A DNA stretch of 64,000 nucleotides from Roseimarinus sediminis (lineage in GTDB: Bacteria > Bacteroidota > Bacteroidia > Bacteroidales > Prolixibacteraceae): positions 248,001 to 312,000 of the forward strand of contig NZ_JBNPXV010000004.1 in NCBI RefSeq assembly GCF_050433125.1, given 5' to 3'. The position numbers were made by a program, and so were the translations under genes. Under the pieces are notes generated by a model. It saw only the letters and a list, made by a program, of their open reading frames with translations. It was not told the DNA's origin and searched no databases. This document shows, piece by piece, positions 54,267 through 62,643 of the stretch (within the stretch, counting starts at the first letter, position 1; each line of letters begins with the position of its first letter).

Positions 54267-54635
54267 ATGAGCCTGGAAAATAAAGAAACGCGAGAGACGA
54301 AAGGTTTTAATGGAAGCAGATTTAGAGAAGAAGTACATTCGAAGGCAGTGAGAGCTGGCAAAAGAACTTATTTTTTCGACGTAAAAGCAACCCGAAGGAA
54401 TGAATATTACCTGACCATTACCGAGAGTAAAAAACGCACTGACTCCAACGGTAATTCTTTCTACGAAAAGCATAAAATATTTTTGTACAAAGAAGATTTT
54501 GAGAAATTTGCCGATGGATTGAATGACATCATCGAATACATTGCTGAAAACCAGCCGATGATGACAGAGTTGGAAGAACCGGAAGAAATTACCGCTGAAT
54601 ATTCCAATGTTGAATTTGAAGACTTAGCCCGATAA
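54267..54635 (+). CDS. PUR-alpha-like DUF3276 nucleic-acid-binding protein
   Basis: This 122-residue protein has the PUR-like fold segment FREEVHSKAVRAGKRTYFFDVKATRRNEYYLTITESKKR and KHKIFLYKEDFEKFADGLNDII, given here in parts; an acidic tail follows. The family is nearly universal in Bacteroidota and binds single-stranded nucleic acid in the members studied; its cellular role is not settled. The frame runs open upstream to 54123, but that part would be unlike the family and precedes the -7 box. Confidence 0.88.
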   Translation: MSLENKETRETKGFNGSRFREEVHSKAVRAGKRTYFFDVKATRRNEYYLTITESKKRTDSNGNSFYEKHKIFLYKEDFEKFADGLNDIIEYIAENQPMMTELEEPEEITAEYSNVEFEDLAR

Positions 54636-54641
54636 AAAGAA

Positions 54642-54665
54642 AATCCCGCTTCAGCGGGATTTTTT
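54642..54665. terminator. Terminator shared by DUF3276 and the J-domain gene
   Basis: AATCCCGCT-TC-AGCGGGATT is a perfect short-loop hairpin with A-run and T-run on its two sides. Its T-run overlaps the stop codon of the convergent J-domain gene (54664). Confidence 0.85.
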
Positions 54666-55422
54666 ATGCAATATTTCGTTGTTTCCTGATTTCTTCGTAA
54701 GCTTCGTTTACTTTCTGAAATTTTTCTTTGGCGGCTTTCTGAAAGTCTTCACCCAGATAACTCACTTTGTCGGGGTGGTATTTCATCGCCATTTTTCGAT
54801 ACGCTTTTTTCACTTCCTCGTCGCTGGCCTTTGGATCAATTTCGAGTATTTTGTAGGCTCCCTCACTGTCTTTTATGAACATCGACTTGATCGATTCATA
54901 ATCCTTGCTACTGATTCCCAGATTTACCGAAATATGGGCAATGAGTTTGAGTTCTTCAGCATGAACAGCTCCGTCGGCCATGGCAATTCCAAACAGGAAA
55001 TGCAACAACTGCAAACGTGATGAGTGATCCATGTTGCGCTGTATCTGATGACATACATCGGTCACTGGTATTTGTTGCTGCAGTAAATCGCGCAGCATTT
55101 TTATGGCTTCGTTGGCCGAGGCCTCACCAAAGTTTCTGACAAAAAAAGCTTTCACATAGTCAAGCTCCGATTTCATGGTCTTTCCGTCGGCTTTCATCAC
55201 GGCAGCAACCAAAACCAGTAAACTCATGGCATAGCCACCGGTGGTGGTTTGCCTTCGTGCATACGGATCGCCATAAGTTTGAGAACGCTGATAAGGATTC
55301 TTGATGCCTGTGCGCTCTCCCGCATCAAAAGCCGATCCAATTACAAAACCAATAATTGCTCCGATAGGACCTCCGGCAAATGCGCCCAATCCTGCGCCAA
55401 TCCATTTTCCAAATTTTGCCAT
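54664..55422 (-). CDS. DjlA-like co-chaperone (TerB and J domains)
   Basis: This 252-residue protein has a glycine-zipper hydrophobic N terminus (GAGLGAFAGGPIGAIIGFVIG, residues about 9-29, shown across its first 21 positions). A TerB-like helical domain (about 65-180) follows, then a C-terminal J domain (about 188-250) with the HPD tripeptide in MKYHPDKVSYLG. It stimulates an Hsp70 partner, probably at the membrane. It begins two bases after the coaE stop and closes the nusB-to-coaE string. Confidence 0.88.
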   Translation of the reverse strand: MAKFGKWIGAGLGAFAGGPIGAIIGFVIGSAFDAGERTGIKNPYQRSQTYGDPYARRQTTTGGYAMSLLVLVAAVMKADGKTMKSELDYVKAFFVRNFGEASANEAIKMLRDLLQQQIPVTDVCHQIQRNMDHSSRLQLLHFLFGIAMADGAVHAEELKLIAHISVNLGISSKDYESIKSMFIKDSEGAYKILEIDPKASDEEVKKAYRKMAMKYHPDKVSYLGEDFQKAAKEKFQKVNEAYEEIRKQRNIA

Positions 55423-55424
55423 AG

Positions 55425-56003
55425 TTAGCGTAATTTTTGATGTATTTTAATGATTTGAGGTAATAACAAGGTGTCACCGTCATTCACAATAACAAAGTGT
55501 GATTTTTCGGTTTTATATTCATCCGGAAGCTGATTTTTCATTCGTTCCATCACTTTTTGCCGATCAACTTGATCGCGCTCCATCACCCTTTTCAGTTTTA
55601 CCTCCAAAGGAGCAGTAACTGCAATGATGAAATCGAAAGATGTTTCCTGATGATTTTCAAACAATATGGCGACTTCCTGAATAACATAGGGTGCCATCTG
55701 TTGCTTGGCCCATTTTTGAAATGCTTCCCGCACTGCAGGATGAACCAGTGCATTCATTTGTTTCAGCAGGCTGGGATTGTTGAATATTTTTTGAGCTACC
55801 AATGCACGTTCGAGTATTCCCTTTGCTGAGTAACTTTCATTTCCAAGCAATTTTTTAATCCCGCTTATGATCTTTTTATCGGTGTGCATAAGCTGTTTTG
55901 CCGCTTCGTCGGCATTAAATACAGGAATGCCAAGTTGCTTAAAAACTTCACAAACAGTAGTTTTTCCCGAACCTATTCCACCGGTAACTGCTACCTTAAT
56001 CAT
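55425..56003 (-). CDS. coaE: Dephospho-CoA kinase
   Basis: This 192-residue P-loop kinase catalyses the last step of coenzyme A synthesis. Walker A is GGIGSGKTT (residues 8-16). VFNADEAAKQLMH, LVHPAVREAFQKW and ERDQVDRQKVMERMKNQ follow the family pattern. The frame opens with TTG at 56015, but the ATG at 56003 gives the usual MIKVAVTGG start and an 8-nt overlap with the upstream ybbR gene. Confidence 0.95.
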   Translation of the reverse strand: MIKVAVTGGIGSGKTTVCEVFKQLGIPVFNADEAAKQLMHTDKKIISGIKKLLGNESYSAKGILERALVAQKIFNNPSLLKQMNALVHPAVREAFQKWAKQQMAPYVIQEVAILFENHQETSFDFIIAVTAPLEVKLKRVMERDQVDRQKVMERMKNQLPDEYKTEKSHFVIVNDGDTLLLPQIIKIHQKLR

Positions 56004-57000
56004 TGTCTGACTCAATAATGTATTCTACTTCCTGAGGATGAAAACTGAGCGATTTCACGTAGTTGGGAGCTCTGAGTACGCTTACTGGCAGCTTATCGAT
56101 GTTGTTTTTTGTATCTGCAAAATCGACACCAGTCATAAAACTCGAGGCGGTAAGATTCTCGTACTGATCGAAAGCTACGATGCATTTAACCTGTACCTGA
56201 CCGGGGAAGGTTACCAAATTCAGGCTGTCGGGGACGTTGAGTTGCGAAACAGTTACCTTAGCAATGTACTCGGTATAAAGCGATACCGGAATTTCGACCA
56301 CGACGCGTCGGGGGCTAATTTCAAGAGCTTCAATCGGATCGATTGAAACATTGCGTTTTACCGTTGAATTCAGTAATCTGAAGCGCTGATGTTTTGCATT
56401 AACATGTGTAAGGGTATCGACCCGGCTTTTGGGCCCGCTAACCAACACACTGTCGGGAATAAAGCGAATAGAATCTCTTAAAAAAAACTGGTTTTCGAAG
56501 TCGAGATCAAACTGATGCTTTACCGGTTTTTTTTGACTTACTACCTGGTCAAAAACAAAAGTAAGGGTGTCGGGACTAAGGTCGAGAATACTAATCTCAG
56601 AACTAACCTGTTTCGAAATCTGATCAATGTACCTGTCGGAAATAACATTGAAAGATGAAGCTTCCGATTTCCCCATCATGTTATTGGTAAATTGTTTGAC
56701 GTTAAAATTGACGGGAGTGATTGTCAATTTTATTTTATGACGGAGTAAAGTAAAACCACTAGCTTCCATTTTTACTTTAACCGATGAAGGAGGGGCTTGT
56801 ACAAGTACTTTATTTGCAGGAAGATTGGTGTACTGAACCGGCATCGAAACGGTTGTTTCATATCGGTCTCCAAGTGCATTAACCAACCATAGTATGCTGG
56901 CAATCATTAAGGAGATGGCAAAAATTACCGGCCTGTTATCTTTTTTAAGATTCAGCTGGATAAAATACTGCTTTATGTTGTGATACCAATCTTTCAACAC
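55996..57000 (-). CDS. YbbR-domain (CdaR-like) protein
   Basis: A membrane-anchored protein with one N-terminal helix (VIFAISLMIASILWLV) and YbbR-like repeats (YETTVSMPVQYTNLP, PDSVLVSGPKSRVDTL, YIAKVTVSQLNVPDSL). In Firmicutes YbbR proteins regulate diadenylate cyclase; in Bacteroidota the role is unknown. The frame opens with TTG at 57057 and has no ATG before the membrane helix. I chose the GTG at 57000 because it gives the short cytosolic N terminus usual in relatives (334 residues). The start remains uncertain. Confidence 0.85.
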   Translation of the reverse strand: MLKDWYHNIKQYFIQLNLKKDNRPVIFAISLMIASILWLVNALGDRYETTVSMPVQYTNLPANKVLVQAPPSSVKVKMEASGFTLLRHKIKLTITPVNFNVKQFTNNMMGKSEASSFNVISDRYIDQISKQVSSEISILDLSPDTLTFVFDQVVSQKKPVKHQFDLDFENQFFLRDSIRFIPDSVLVSGPKSRVDTLTHVNAKHQRFRLLNSTVKRNVSIDPIEALEISPRRVVVEIPVSLYTEYIAKVTVSQLNVPDSLNLVTFPGQVQVKCIVAFDQYENLTASSFMTGVDFADTKNNIDKLPVSVLRAPNYVKSLSFHPQEVEYIIESDND

Positions 57001-57092
57001 TGCGTTTTTGCTTAAAAGCGAAAATAGGATGCAGAATAATGCAACATTCAATTTCAAAAGTGAAAAAAAAGAAGGGGAGCCCTTCTTTTTCT

Positions 57093-57422
57093 TTATTTCT
57101 GAGCTTGTTGCAGATCGCTTGGATCTTTTATAATGCTGTTTTTGTCAACAGTTAATTTGGTGTTTTCATCAACCTGTAAAATAACTGCATTATCCTTTAA
57201 TCCGGCAACTTTACCATAAATGCCGCCATTGGTAATTACTTTATCGCCTTTTTGGATCGATTCGCGGAATTTACGTAATTCCTTTTGTCTCTTAGCCTGT
57301 GGCCTGATCATGAATACCCAGAAAATCACCAAAATGGCGATAAGGGGTAAAAACATGCCCAGCGGATTCGATTCTGCGCCTTCGGCTGGCTGAGCCATTA
57401 AAATGTAGTTCATGTAATTCAT
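57093..57422 (-). CDS. yajC: Preprotein translocase accessory subunit YajC
   Basis: This 109-residue protein has one membrane helix (GMFLPLIAILVIFWVFMIRP) followed by QAKRQKELRKFRESIQKGDK and ITNGGIYGKVAG, the family core. It associates with SecDF. It starts 10 nt after the DUF1573 gene. An ATG three codons in (57413) is an equal alternative start. Confidence 0.94.
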   Translation of the reverse strand: MNYMNYILMAQPAEGAESNPLGMFLPLIAILVIFWVFMIRPQAKRQKELRKFRESIQKGDKVITNGGIYGKVAGLKDNAVILQVDENTKLTVDKNSIIKDPSDLQQAQK

Positions 57423-57432
57423 ATTGTATTCC

Positions 57433-57855
57433 TTAATTAAAAAGTTGATTATTTACCTTTGCTCCTACAAAAATTTCATGGCGTCCGGGAAGCCCATTGC
57501 TGTATACAATTATTGGTTTTAAAACCTTTCCCCATTCGCCTGCCGAGTTAAATACAATTTGCAAATATTCCTGCTCGCCCCGAAGAAGTTTTACTTCGGG
57601 CCAATGTGCCTCTATGCATGCACATCCGGCATCAATCGAATCGATGCTTAAAATTCCGCTGCCCAAATTACTTACTTTAAATGAATAGTAAAGAATCTCG
57701 CCACTTTCGATTTCTCCAAAATTATGTATTTCTGGCTGAACAGCAAACTTTGGAATCCCTTCTTCCGATTTTTTTATCTGAACCTGTTGTTGCCCCTGAT
57801 ATTTACATCCCACAACAAACAGAAGCAAACAGACTATTTGCAGGTACTTATTCAT
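57433..57855 (-). CDS. DUF1573 lipoprotein
   Basis: This 140-residue protein has a lipoprotein signal (LLFVVGCK, Cys17) and a DUF1573 immunoglobulin-like domain (PEIHNFGEIESGEILYYSFK, then GCACIEAHWPE and LQIVFNSAGEWGK). Its function is unknown; it is nearly always found between nusB and yajC in Bacteroidota. Its start overlaps the end of nusB by 8 nt. Confidence 0.9.
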   Translation of the reverse strand: MNKYLQIVCLLLFVVGCKYQGQQQVQIKKSEEGIPKFAVQPEIHNFGEIESGEILYYSFKVSNLGSGILSIDSIDAGCACIEAHWPEVKLLRGEQEYLQIVFNSAGEWGKVLKPIIVYSNGLPGRHEIFVGAKVNNQLFN

Positions 57856-58801
57856 TTTCGCCTATCAATCCTCTTCCTGCTTTCTGTATCTGACCACGGT
57901 CTTTCAGTGTTTTCAGAATCTTATCCAGAATTCCATTGATGAAAGTCCGGCTCTTGGCAGTGCTGTAATACCTTGCCAGGTCGATGTATTCGTTGAGCGA
58001 TACTTTGGTTGGAATGGAGGGGAAGTAGAGGAATTCGCACAGGGCCATTTCCATAATGAGCACGTCGATAAATGCAACGCGCTCGAGGTCCCAGTTACGT
58101 AAATGTTCTTTGATGATTGCGCGGTGTTCCTCACTGCTTAGGATGGCTTTTCTTAAAAGCTTCTTTGTGAAATCGATGTCTTCTTCATCTTTAAAAAGCG
58201 GCATCAGACTTTTAAATTCAGGCGTCGACAATTTGAATTTACGCAATGTTTTCAGAATCATGCTGATTACAAACTCAATGTCATCGTTCCAATAAATGCT
58301 TTCTTCTTCAAGCAATTGATAAATGTCTTCCGAATTTATTACCAATTCAACAAAAAAGAATTCTACCAGTTTACGGTCTTCCGAAATCGAATTTTCGGTA
58401 TTCGACATGTATTCCTGATAAAAATCTGATTCAATAAGTTGATTGTACAGCTTTTTGATTAACTCCGGATGGTCATTCCAACTTAACTTTGCCTTTTCGT
58501 TGTAATCCTGAAGCGGAATGTTTTCGGCAACTTTAGTTAAAATACTGTTTTTAATTAATTTGGTGTTTGGATTTAAATCCTCAGCGGTAGGAATTTGTTT
58601 GTGACGCTTGATTTCAATTCGATCAGCGGCATACTGTTGAAGATCGACCAATAGCTGAAGCAATAAATGGTACAAATCGTAGGAGCGGTTAATGCTGTGA
58701 AAAAGCTCCTTTTCAGCCTGTTTAATCGTCTGATCGGGTGATGAATGGAATGCATAAAGTGCCTGCATTGCCTTGATCCTGATGATTCTTCTGCTTATCA
58801 T
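57848..58801 (-). CDS. nusB: Transcription antitermination factor NusB (long form)
   Basis: This 317-residue protein is about twice the size of E. coli NusB. The C-terminal part (about 220-310) has the NusB core (WDLERVAFIDVLIMEMALCE, PTKVSLNEYIDLARYYST, FINGILDKI). The N-terminal part keeps the RRIIRIKAMQALYAFH start, and a helical insert lies between them, as in other Bacteroidota. It works in rRNA antitermination. First gene of the nusB-DUF1573-yajC-ybbR-coaE-J-domain string. Confidence 0.93.
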   Translation of the reverse strand: MISRRIIRIKAMQALYAFHSSPDQTIKQAEKELFHSINRSYDLYHLLLQLLVDLQQYAADRIEIKRHKQIPTAEDLNPNTKLIKNSILTKVAENIPLQDYNEKAKLSWNDHPELIKKLYNQLIESDFYQEYMSNTENSISEDRKLVEFFFVELVINSEDIYQLLEEESIYWNDDIEFVISMILKTLRKFKLSTPEFKSLMPLFKDEEDIDFTKKLLRKAILSSEEHRAIIKEHLRNWDLERVAFIDVLIMEMALCEFLYFPSIPTKVSLNEYIDLARYYSTAKSRTFINGILDKILKTLKDRGQIQKAGRGLIGENE

Positions 58802-58827
58802 TTAAAAGAACTGATTTAATTTTTGCA

Positions 58828-58835
58828 CAAAAATA
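58828..58835 (-). promoter_or_regulatory. -7 promoter box of the nusB operon
   Basis: TATTTTTG on the minus strand, with TTG at 58856-58854 about 18 nt upstream as a possible -33 element; 26 nt before the nusB ATG. Confidence 0.5.
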
Positions 58836-58919
58836 GTCTTTTTTGCCAACCCACAACGATTGAAAACCTTCAAGATCGATAAAAATAACACAGGTTTGTT
58901 ATTAAATTATTCAGCGTTT

Positions 58920-59642
58920 TCAATTATCATGTCGCTCACTTTGTTCATCATTTAAAGGATACACCTGATTTTCAATGTCCAATTCATCCTGATTTTCTTC
59001 CAGTTCATCTTCCCATTCAAATTTCTTGCGGGGAGGCCCATGCCTGAAATAAAGTGATGCAAGCACAACTCCCGACACAGCCCCCATTAAATGACCATCC
59101 CACGAAATGTGTTCTTCGATGGGAAATAAACCCCAGAAAAGACTTCCATACAGAAAGATTACAATTAACGAAATGGTTAAGAGCCTTACATCCTGTCTGA
59201 AAATACCCGAAAATAAAAGAAACGCAGCCAAACCGTAAACAATTCCGCTGGCCCCTATGTGCCACACCTCGCGCCCTCCAAGCCATAATAAAACTCCCGA
59301 AAGCAAATAATTGACAATGAAAATGCGCAGCGCCATTTTACGATAAAAATAGAATAGGGCCGTGGCCAATACCAAAAATGAAGTTGAATTTCCGATAAGA
59401 TGCTGCCAGTCGCCATGAATTAAAGGTGAAGCAATGATTCCTGTCAGTCCTTTGGCATGTCGCGGAAACATTCCGTATTCAACAAAACTGACATCAAGGG
59501 CCAGCTCGGCAAATTTTACCAGCCACATGAGCAACAACATCAAAAGGGGGATAAAAAGACTGTAACGAAAAATCTTTTTATCCAGCTTGCTTTGCTCAGC
59601 CGACTGGGGCTCGGGATAATATCTGAAGGTTAAGCGACTCAT
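58920..59642 (-). CDS. Rhomboid-family intramembrane serine protease
   Basis: This 240-residue protein has six membrane helices. The catalytic Ser lies in HIGASGIVYGL, and the catalytic His in WDGHLMGAVSGVV; HLIGNSTSFLV supplies the oxyanion-side His and Asn. The acidic C-terminal tail (EWEDELEENQDELD) is cytosolic. The start at 59642 overlaps the stop of the threonine aldolase gene as ATGA; the upstream TTG at 59669 is less likely. Confidence 0.9.
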   Translation of the reverse strand: MSRLTFRYYPEPQSAEQSKLDKKIFRYSLFIPLLMLLLMWLVKFAELALDVSFVEYGMFPRHAKGLTGIIASPLIHGDWQHLIGNSTSFLVLATALFYFYRKMALRIFIVNYLLSGVLLWLGGREVWHIGASGIVYGLAAFLLFSGIFRQDVRLLTISLIVIFLYGSLFWGLFPIEEHISWDGHLMGAVSGVVLASLYFRHGPPRKKFEWEDELEENQDELDIENQVYPLNDEQSERHDN

Positions 59643-60664
59643 TTCAACAGTTGCCCGAGTGTATGGCAAAAATTGTTGATATCCTCTTCGGTCGTATCGA
59701 AAGAAGTCATCCAGCGCACTTCGTGTGTATTTTCATTCCAGGGATAAAAGAAATAGTGTTTCTGCAGTTCATCGCGAATATCATCGTCGATGATGGCAAA
59801 TATCCCGTTGGCTTCGGTCTTTTGCGTAATTTTCACTCCGAGGGCTGAAACTTTTTCAGCCAGCAATGCTGCCATGCGGTTGGCATGTGTTGCATTTTTC
59901 TTCCACAGTTCATTTTCAAAATAGGCAATAAACTGGGCCGAAACAAAACGCATTTTTGAAAATAACTGAGCCGATTGTTTTCTGAAATATTTGGCATTTT
60001 GCGACAATGCAGGATTGAAAAATACGACAGCTTCGCCCATCAACAGGCCATTTTTTGTTCCGCCAAACGAAAGTACGTCAATTCCGGCATCGCGCGTAAA
60101 GGCACTAAAAGGAAGATCGAGGGCTACTGCAGCATTGGCAATTCTTGCTCCGTCCATGTGCACATACATATTGTGCTGATGAGCCAGTTTTGTAATTGCT
60201 TTTATTTCATCGACGGTGTAAAGGGTACCCAGTTCGCTTACCTGCGAAATAGAGATGATTTTAGGCTGTGCATGATGCTCAAAATCGAAGCCATGAAGGT
60301 GGGGTCGTATTAATTCGGGACTGAGTTTTCCATCATTTGTTTCAATCGGAATCAGCTTACAGCCCGAAATTTTTTCAGGAGCTCCACATTCGTCCACCAT
60401 AATATGAGCGGTCGACGGACAAATGACAGAATGAAAAGAGTGGGTGAGTGTATTGATTGACAGCGTGTTGGCTCCTGTGCCGTTAAACACAAAATAAACA
60501 TCGATGTCCTCACCAAATTGCTGCTTAAATAATTCAATGGCTTTTTCTGTGTAGCGATCAGTGCCATAACCACTTACATGACCACTATTAACCATTTGAA
60601 GTGAATTCAGTACATCGGGATGAACACCCGAATTGTTGTCGCTTGCAAAACCTCTTTTATTCAT
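59639..60664 (-). CDS. ltaE: Low-specificity L-threonine aldolase (PLP-dependent)
   Basis: This 341-residue fold-type I PLP enzyme cleaves threonine or allo-threonine to glycine and acetaldehyde. Seen are YGTDRYTEKAIELF, the substrate-binding SQVSELGTLY, the PLP-contacting HMDGARIANA and the Schiff-base Lys in SFGGTKNGLL. It is translationally coupled to the rhomboid gene downstream. The first ATG lies 93 nt after a -7 box. Confidence 0.93.
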   Translation of the reverse strand: MNKRGFASDNNSGVHPDVLNSLQMVNSGHVSGYGTDRYTEKAIELFKQQFGEDIDVYFVFNGTGANTLSINTLTHSFHSVICPSTAHIMVDECGAPEKISGCKLIPIETNDGKLSPELIRPHLHGFDFEHHAQPKIISISQVSELGTLYTVDEIKAITKLAHQHNMYVHMDGARIANAAVALDLPFSAFTRDAGIDVLSFGGTKNGLLMGEAVVFFNPALSQNAKYFRKQSAQLFSKMRFVSAQFIAYFENELWKKNATHANRMAALLAEKVSALGVKITQKTEANGIFAIIDDDIRDELQKHYFFYPWNENTHEVRWMTSFDTTEEDINNFCHTLGQLLK

Positions 60665-60745
60665 ATCTTTTACAGTTTGTTATTCGTTGCTTTGTTAATA
60701 AAAATCGGCAGTAGGAACAAGCCGGGATTTATTATTGACGTAAAA

Positions 60746-60784
60746 AAATGGTACAGGCAAAGATAGTTTTTTGCTGTACCATTT
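60746..60784 (-). terminator. Terminator of the glutathione peroxidase gene, enclosing the ltaE -7 box
   Basis: AAATGGTACAG (60784-60774 read on minus) pairs over 11 bp with CTGTACCATTT, followed by more T residues on the minus strand. The 17-nt loop contains TATCTTTG (60765-60758), the best -7 box for ltaE. The hairpin may act as terminator, operator or both. Confidence 0.65.
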
Positions 60785-60845
60785 ATAAATATTGTTCCGT
60801 AAAGTACGATCAACAAAGTGTTGTCTTTGGCAGTAACTTTCGGTT

Positions 60846-61370
60846 TTATTCTTCTATCCAGCTGATGATTTTCTCGTCAAAGGGCTTTGTTTTGGGTGAA
60901 ACAAAACCAACCAGCCGGCCTTCTTCATCAATCATGAATTTTTGAAAATTCCATTGAATCTCTGTATCTGCTTCACTTGTTAGCCACTGGTACAAGGGAT
61001 GAATATCGTCGCCCTTTACCGATATCTTCGACATCATCGGGAAAGTTACGCCATAATTCTTCTGACAAAATTCAGCGATTTCCTCATCGGTGCCGGGTTC
61101 CTGCTTCATAAAGTTATTGGCAGGAAAACCGATGATCACAAAATTATCGTCCCTGTATTGCTGGTAAAGTTTTTCAAGATCCTCGTACTGAGGAGTTAAT
61201 CCGCATTTTGAAGCGGTATTAACAATTAGTACCTTTTTTCCTTTCAACTGTGCCAGGTCGTATACATTTCCTTCAATGTCGTTTACCTTAAATGAATGCA
61301 AATTGTTTCCGGCCCGGGCTCCCAGTGTAAAAGCAAGAAAAGCGGCCAGAATGAAAATTATCGATCTCAT
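60846..61370 (-). CDS. Exported glutathione peroxidase-like peroxidase
   Basis: This 174-residue thioredoxin-fold enzyme has a signal peptide (residues 1-20, ending GARA). The active-site Cys lies in VNTASKCGLTPQ, with FPANNFMKQEPG and IQWNFQKFMID supplying the family Gln/Asn and Trp positions. It is the Cys form without Sec, likely reducing hydroperoxides in the periplasm with thioredoxin-like donors. It stands alone and is followed by a hairpin terminator. Confidence 0.92.
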   Translation of the reverse strand: MRSIIFILAAFLAFTLGARAGNNLHSFKVNDIEGNVYDLAQLKGKKVLIVNTASKCGLTPQYEDLEKLYQQYRDDNFVIIGFPANNFMKQEPGTDEEIAEFCQKNYGVTFPMMSKISVKGDDIHPLYQWLTSEADTEIQWNFQKFMIDEEGRLVGFVSPKTKPFDEKIISWIEE

Positions 61371-61511
61371 TGTTTTTTATTTTTAGATTAAAGCTAATAA
61401 ACCCGTTCATTGCCCCGATTGTTTACATTCAACCAGAGATTGCATCGGCGATAGCCGACAAATGTTAATAAGTTCATCAATAAGCAAGGCTGATTTTAAT
61501 GAGCTTATTTC

Positions 61512-61519
61512 TATATTTG
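61512..61519 (+). promoter_or_regulatory. -7 promoter box of dnaX
   Basis: TATATTTG lies 20 nt ahead of the ATG at 61540, so the in-frame upstream ATG at 61462 is not the start. Confidence 0.5.
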
Positions 61520-61539
61520 AACCCAAATTGTATGCTTCG

Positions 61540-62643
61540 ATGAACGAATTTATAGTTTCTGCGCGTAAATATCGCCCTTCGACTTTTTCAAGCGTTGTTG
61601 GGCAACAGTCGATTACAGCGACTTTAAAAAATGCCATCCGTAATCAGCACATGGCACATGCTTACCTGTTTTGCGGTCCTCGCGGGGTTGGCAAAACAAC
61701 CTGTGCACGTATTTATGCCAAAACCATCAACTGTCAAAACATTACTGCCGATCATGAGCCTTGCAATCAGTGTGAATCGTGCCAGGCATTTAATGAAAAC
61801 CGTTCATACAACATACACGAACTCGATGCTGCATCGAACAATTCGGTCGATGACATCCGCAACCTGATCGATCAGGTAAGGGTTCCCCCGCAATTGGGGC
61901 ATTACAGTGTTTACATCATCGACGAGGTACACATGTTGTCGTCATCGGCATTTAATGCTTTTCTGAAAACCCTTGAAGAGCCGCCAAAGCACGCCATTTT
62001 CATTCTGGCTACCACCGAAAAGCACAAAATACTGCCAACCATTTTATCACGCTGTCAGATCTTTGATTTCAACCGCATCAAAATTGCCGACATATCGTCT
62101 CATTTGCTCGAAGTGGCCGGCAAGGAAGAAGTTGAAATAGACGAGGCCGGGGTAAATGTAATTGCACATAAAGCCGATGGAGCCATGCGTGATGCGCTTT
62201 CGGTCTTCGATCAGATTGTCAGCTTTTCGGGAAAGAAAATTACTTATCAGGATGTGATCAGCAACCTGAATGTACTTGATTATGATTACTATTTCAAACT
62301 GACTGATTATTTCCTCAAAGGGCAGGTTCCTGAAATCCTGACCACTTTTGGTGAAATTCTGGATTATGGTTTCGATGGACATCATTTCATTTCAGGCTTA
62401 AGCACCCATTTCCGCGACTTGCTGGTTTGTAAAGATCCGTCGACTTATCGATTGCTAGAAGTGGGAGGTGAAATACAGGAAAAATACAAAGTACAAGCTA
62501 CATCGTGTGAACATGAGTTCTTAATTGAAGCACTTGATCAGGCCAATGCTTGTGATCTGAATTATAAAGCCAGTCAGAACAAGCGACTTCTGGTTGAACT
62601 GACCCTGATTAAAATTGCACAAATCACTCAAAAAAAAAAGTAA
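61540..62643 (+). CDS. dnaX: DNA polymerase III subunit gamma (zero-frame dnaX product)
   Basis: This 367-residue clamp-loader ATPase has the start MNEFIVSARKYRPSTFSSVVG, Walker A in GPRGVGKTTCARIYAK, a zinc-binding CNQCESC group and DEVHMLSSSAFNAFLKTLEE (Walker B region). ILSRCQIFDF is the sensor/SRC motif. Domains I-III end near residue 365. The frame then reads AAA AAA AAG TAA and stops at 62643. The -1 frame continues with the tau C-terminal part. The short product has the length of a gamma subunit. Confidence 0.93.
   Translation: MNEFIVSARKYRPSTFSSVVGQQSITATLKNAIRNQHMAHAYLFCGPRGVGKTTCARIYAKTINCQNITADHEPCNQCESCQAFNENRSYNIHELDAASNNSVDDIRNLIDQVRVPPQLGHYSVYIIDEVHMLSSSAFNAFLKTLEEPPKHAIFILATTEKHKILPTILSRCQIFDFNRIKIADISSHLLEVAGKEEVEIDEAGVNVIAHKADGAMRDALSVFDQIVSFSGKKITYQDVISNLNVLDYDYYFKLTDYFLKGQVPEILTTFGEILDYGFDGHHFISGLSTHFRDLLVCKDPSTYRLLEVGGEIQEKYKVQATSCEHEFLIEALDQANACDLNYKASQNKRLLVELTLIKIAQITQKKK
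62630..62640 (+). promoter_or_regulatory. A10-G slippery run in dnaX
   Basis: Ten A residues and a G end in the in-phase heptamer A AAA AAG (62634-62640), followed at once by the zero-frame stop TAA. This is the E. coli dnaX frameshift heptamer. The run length would also allow transcriptional slippage, as known for Thermus dnaX. No clear downstream stem-loop was seen. Confidence 0.7.
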
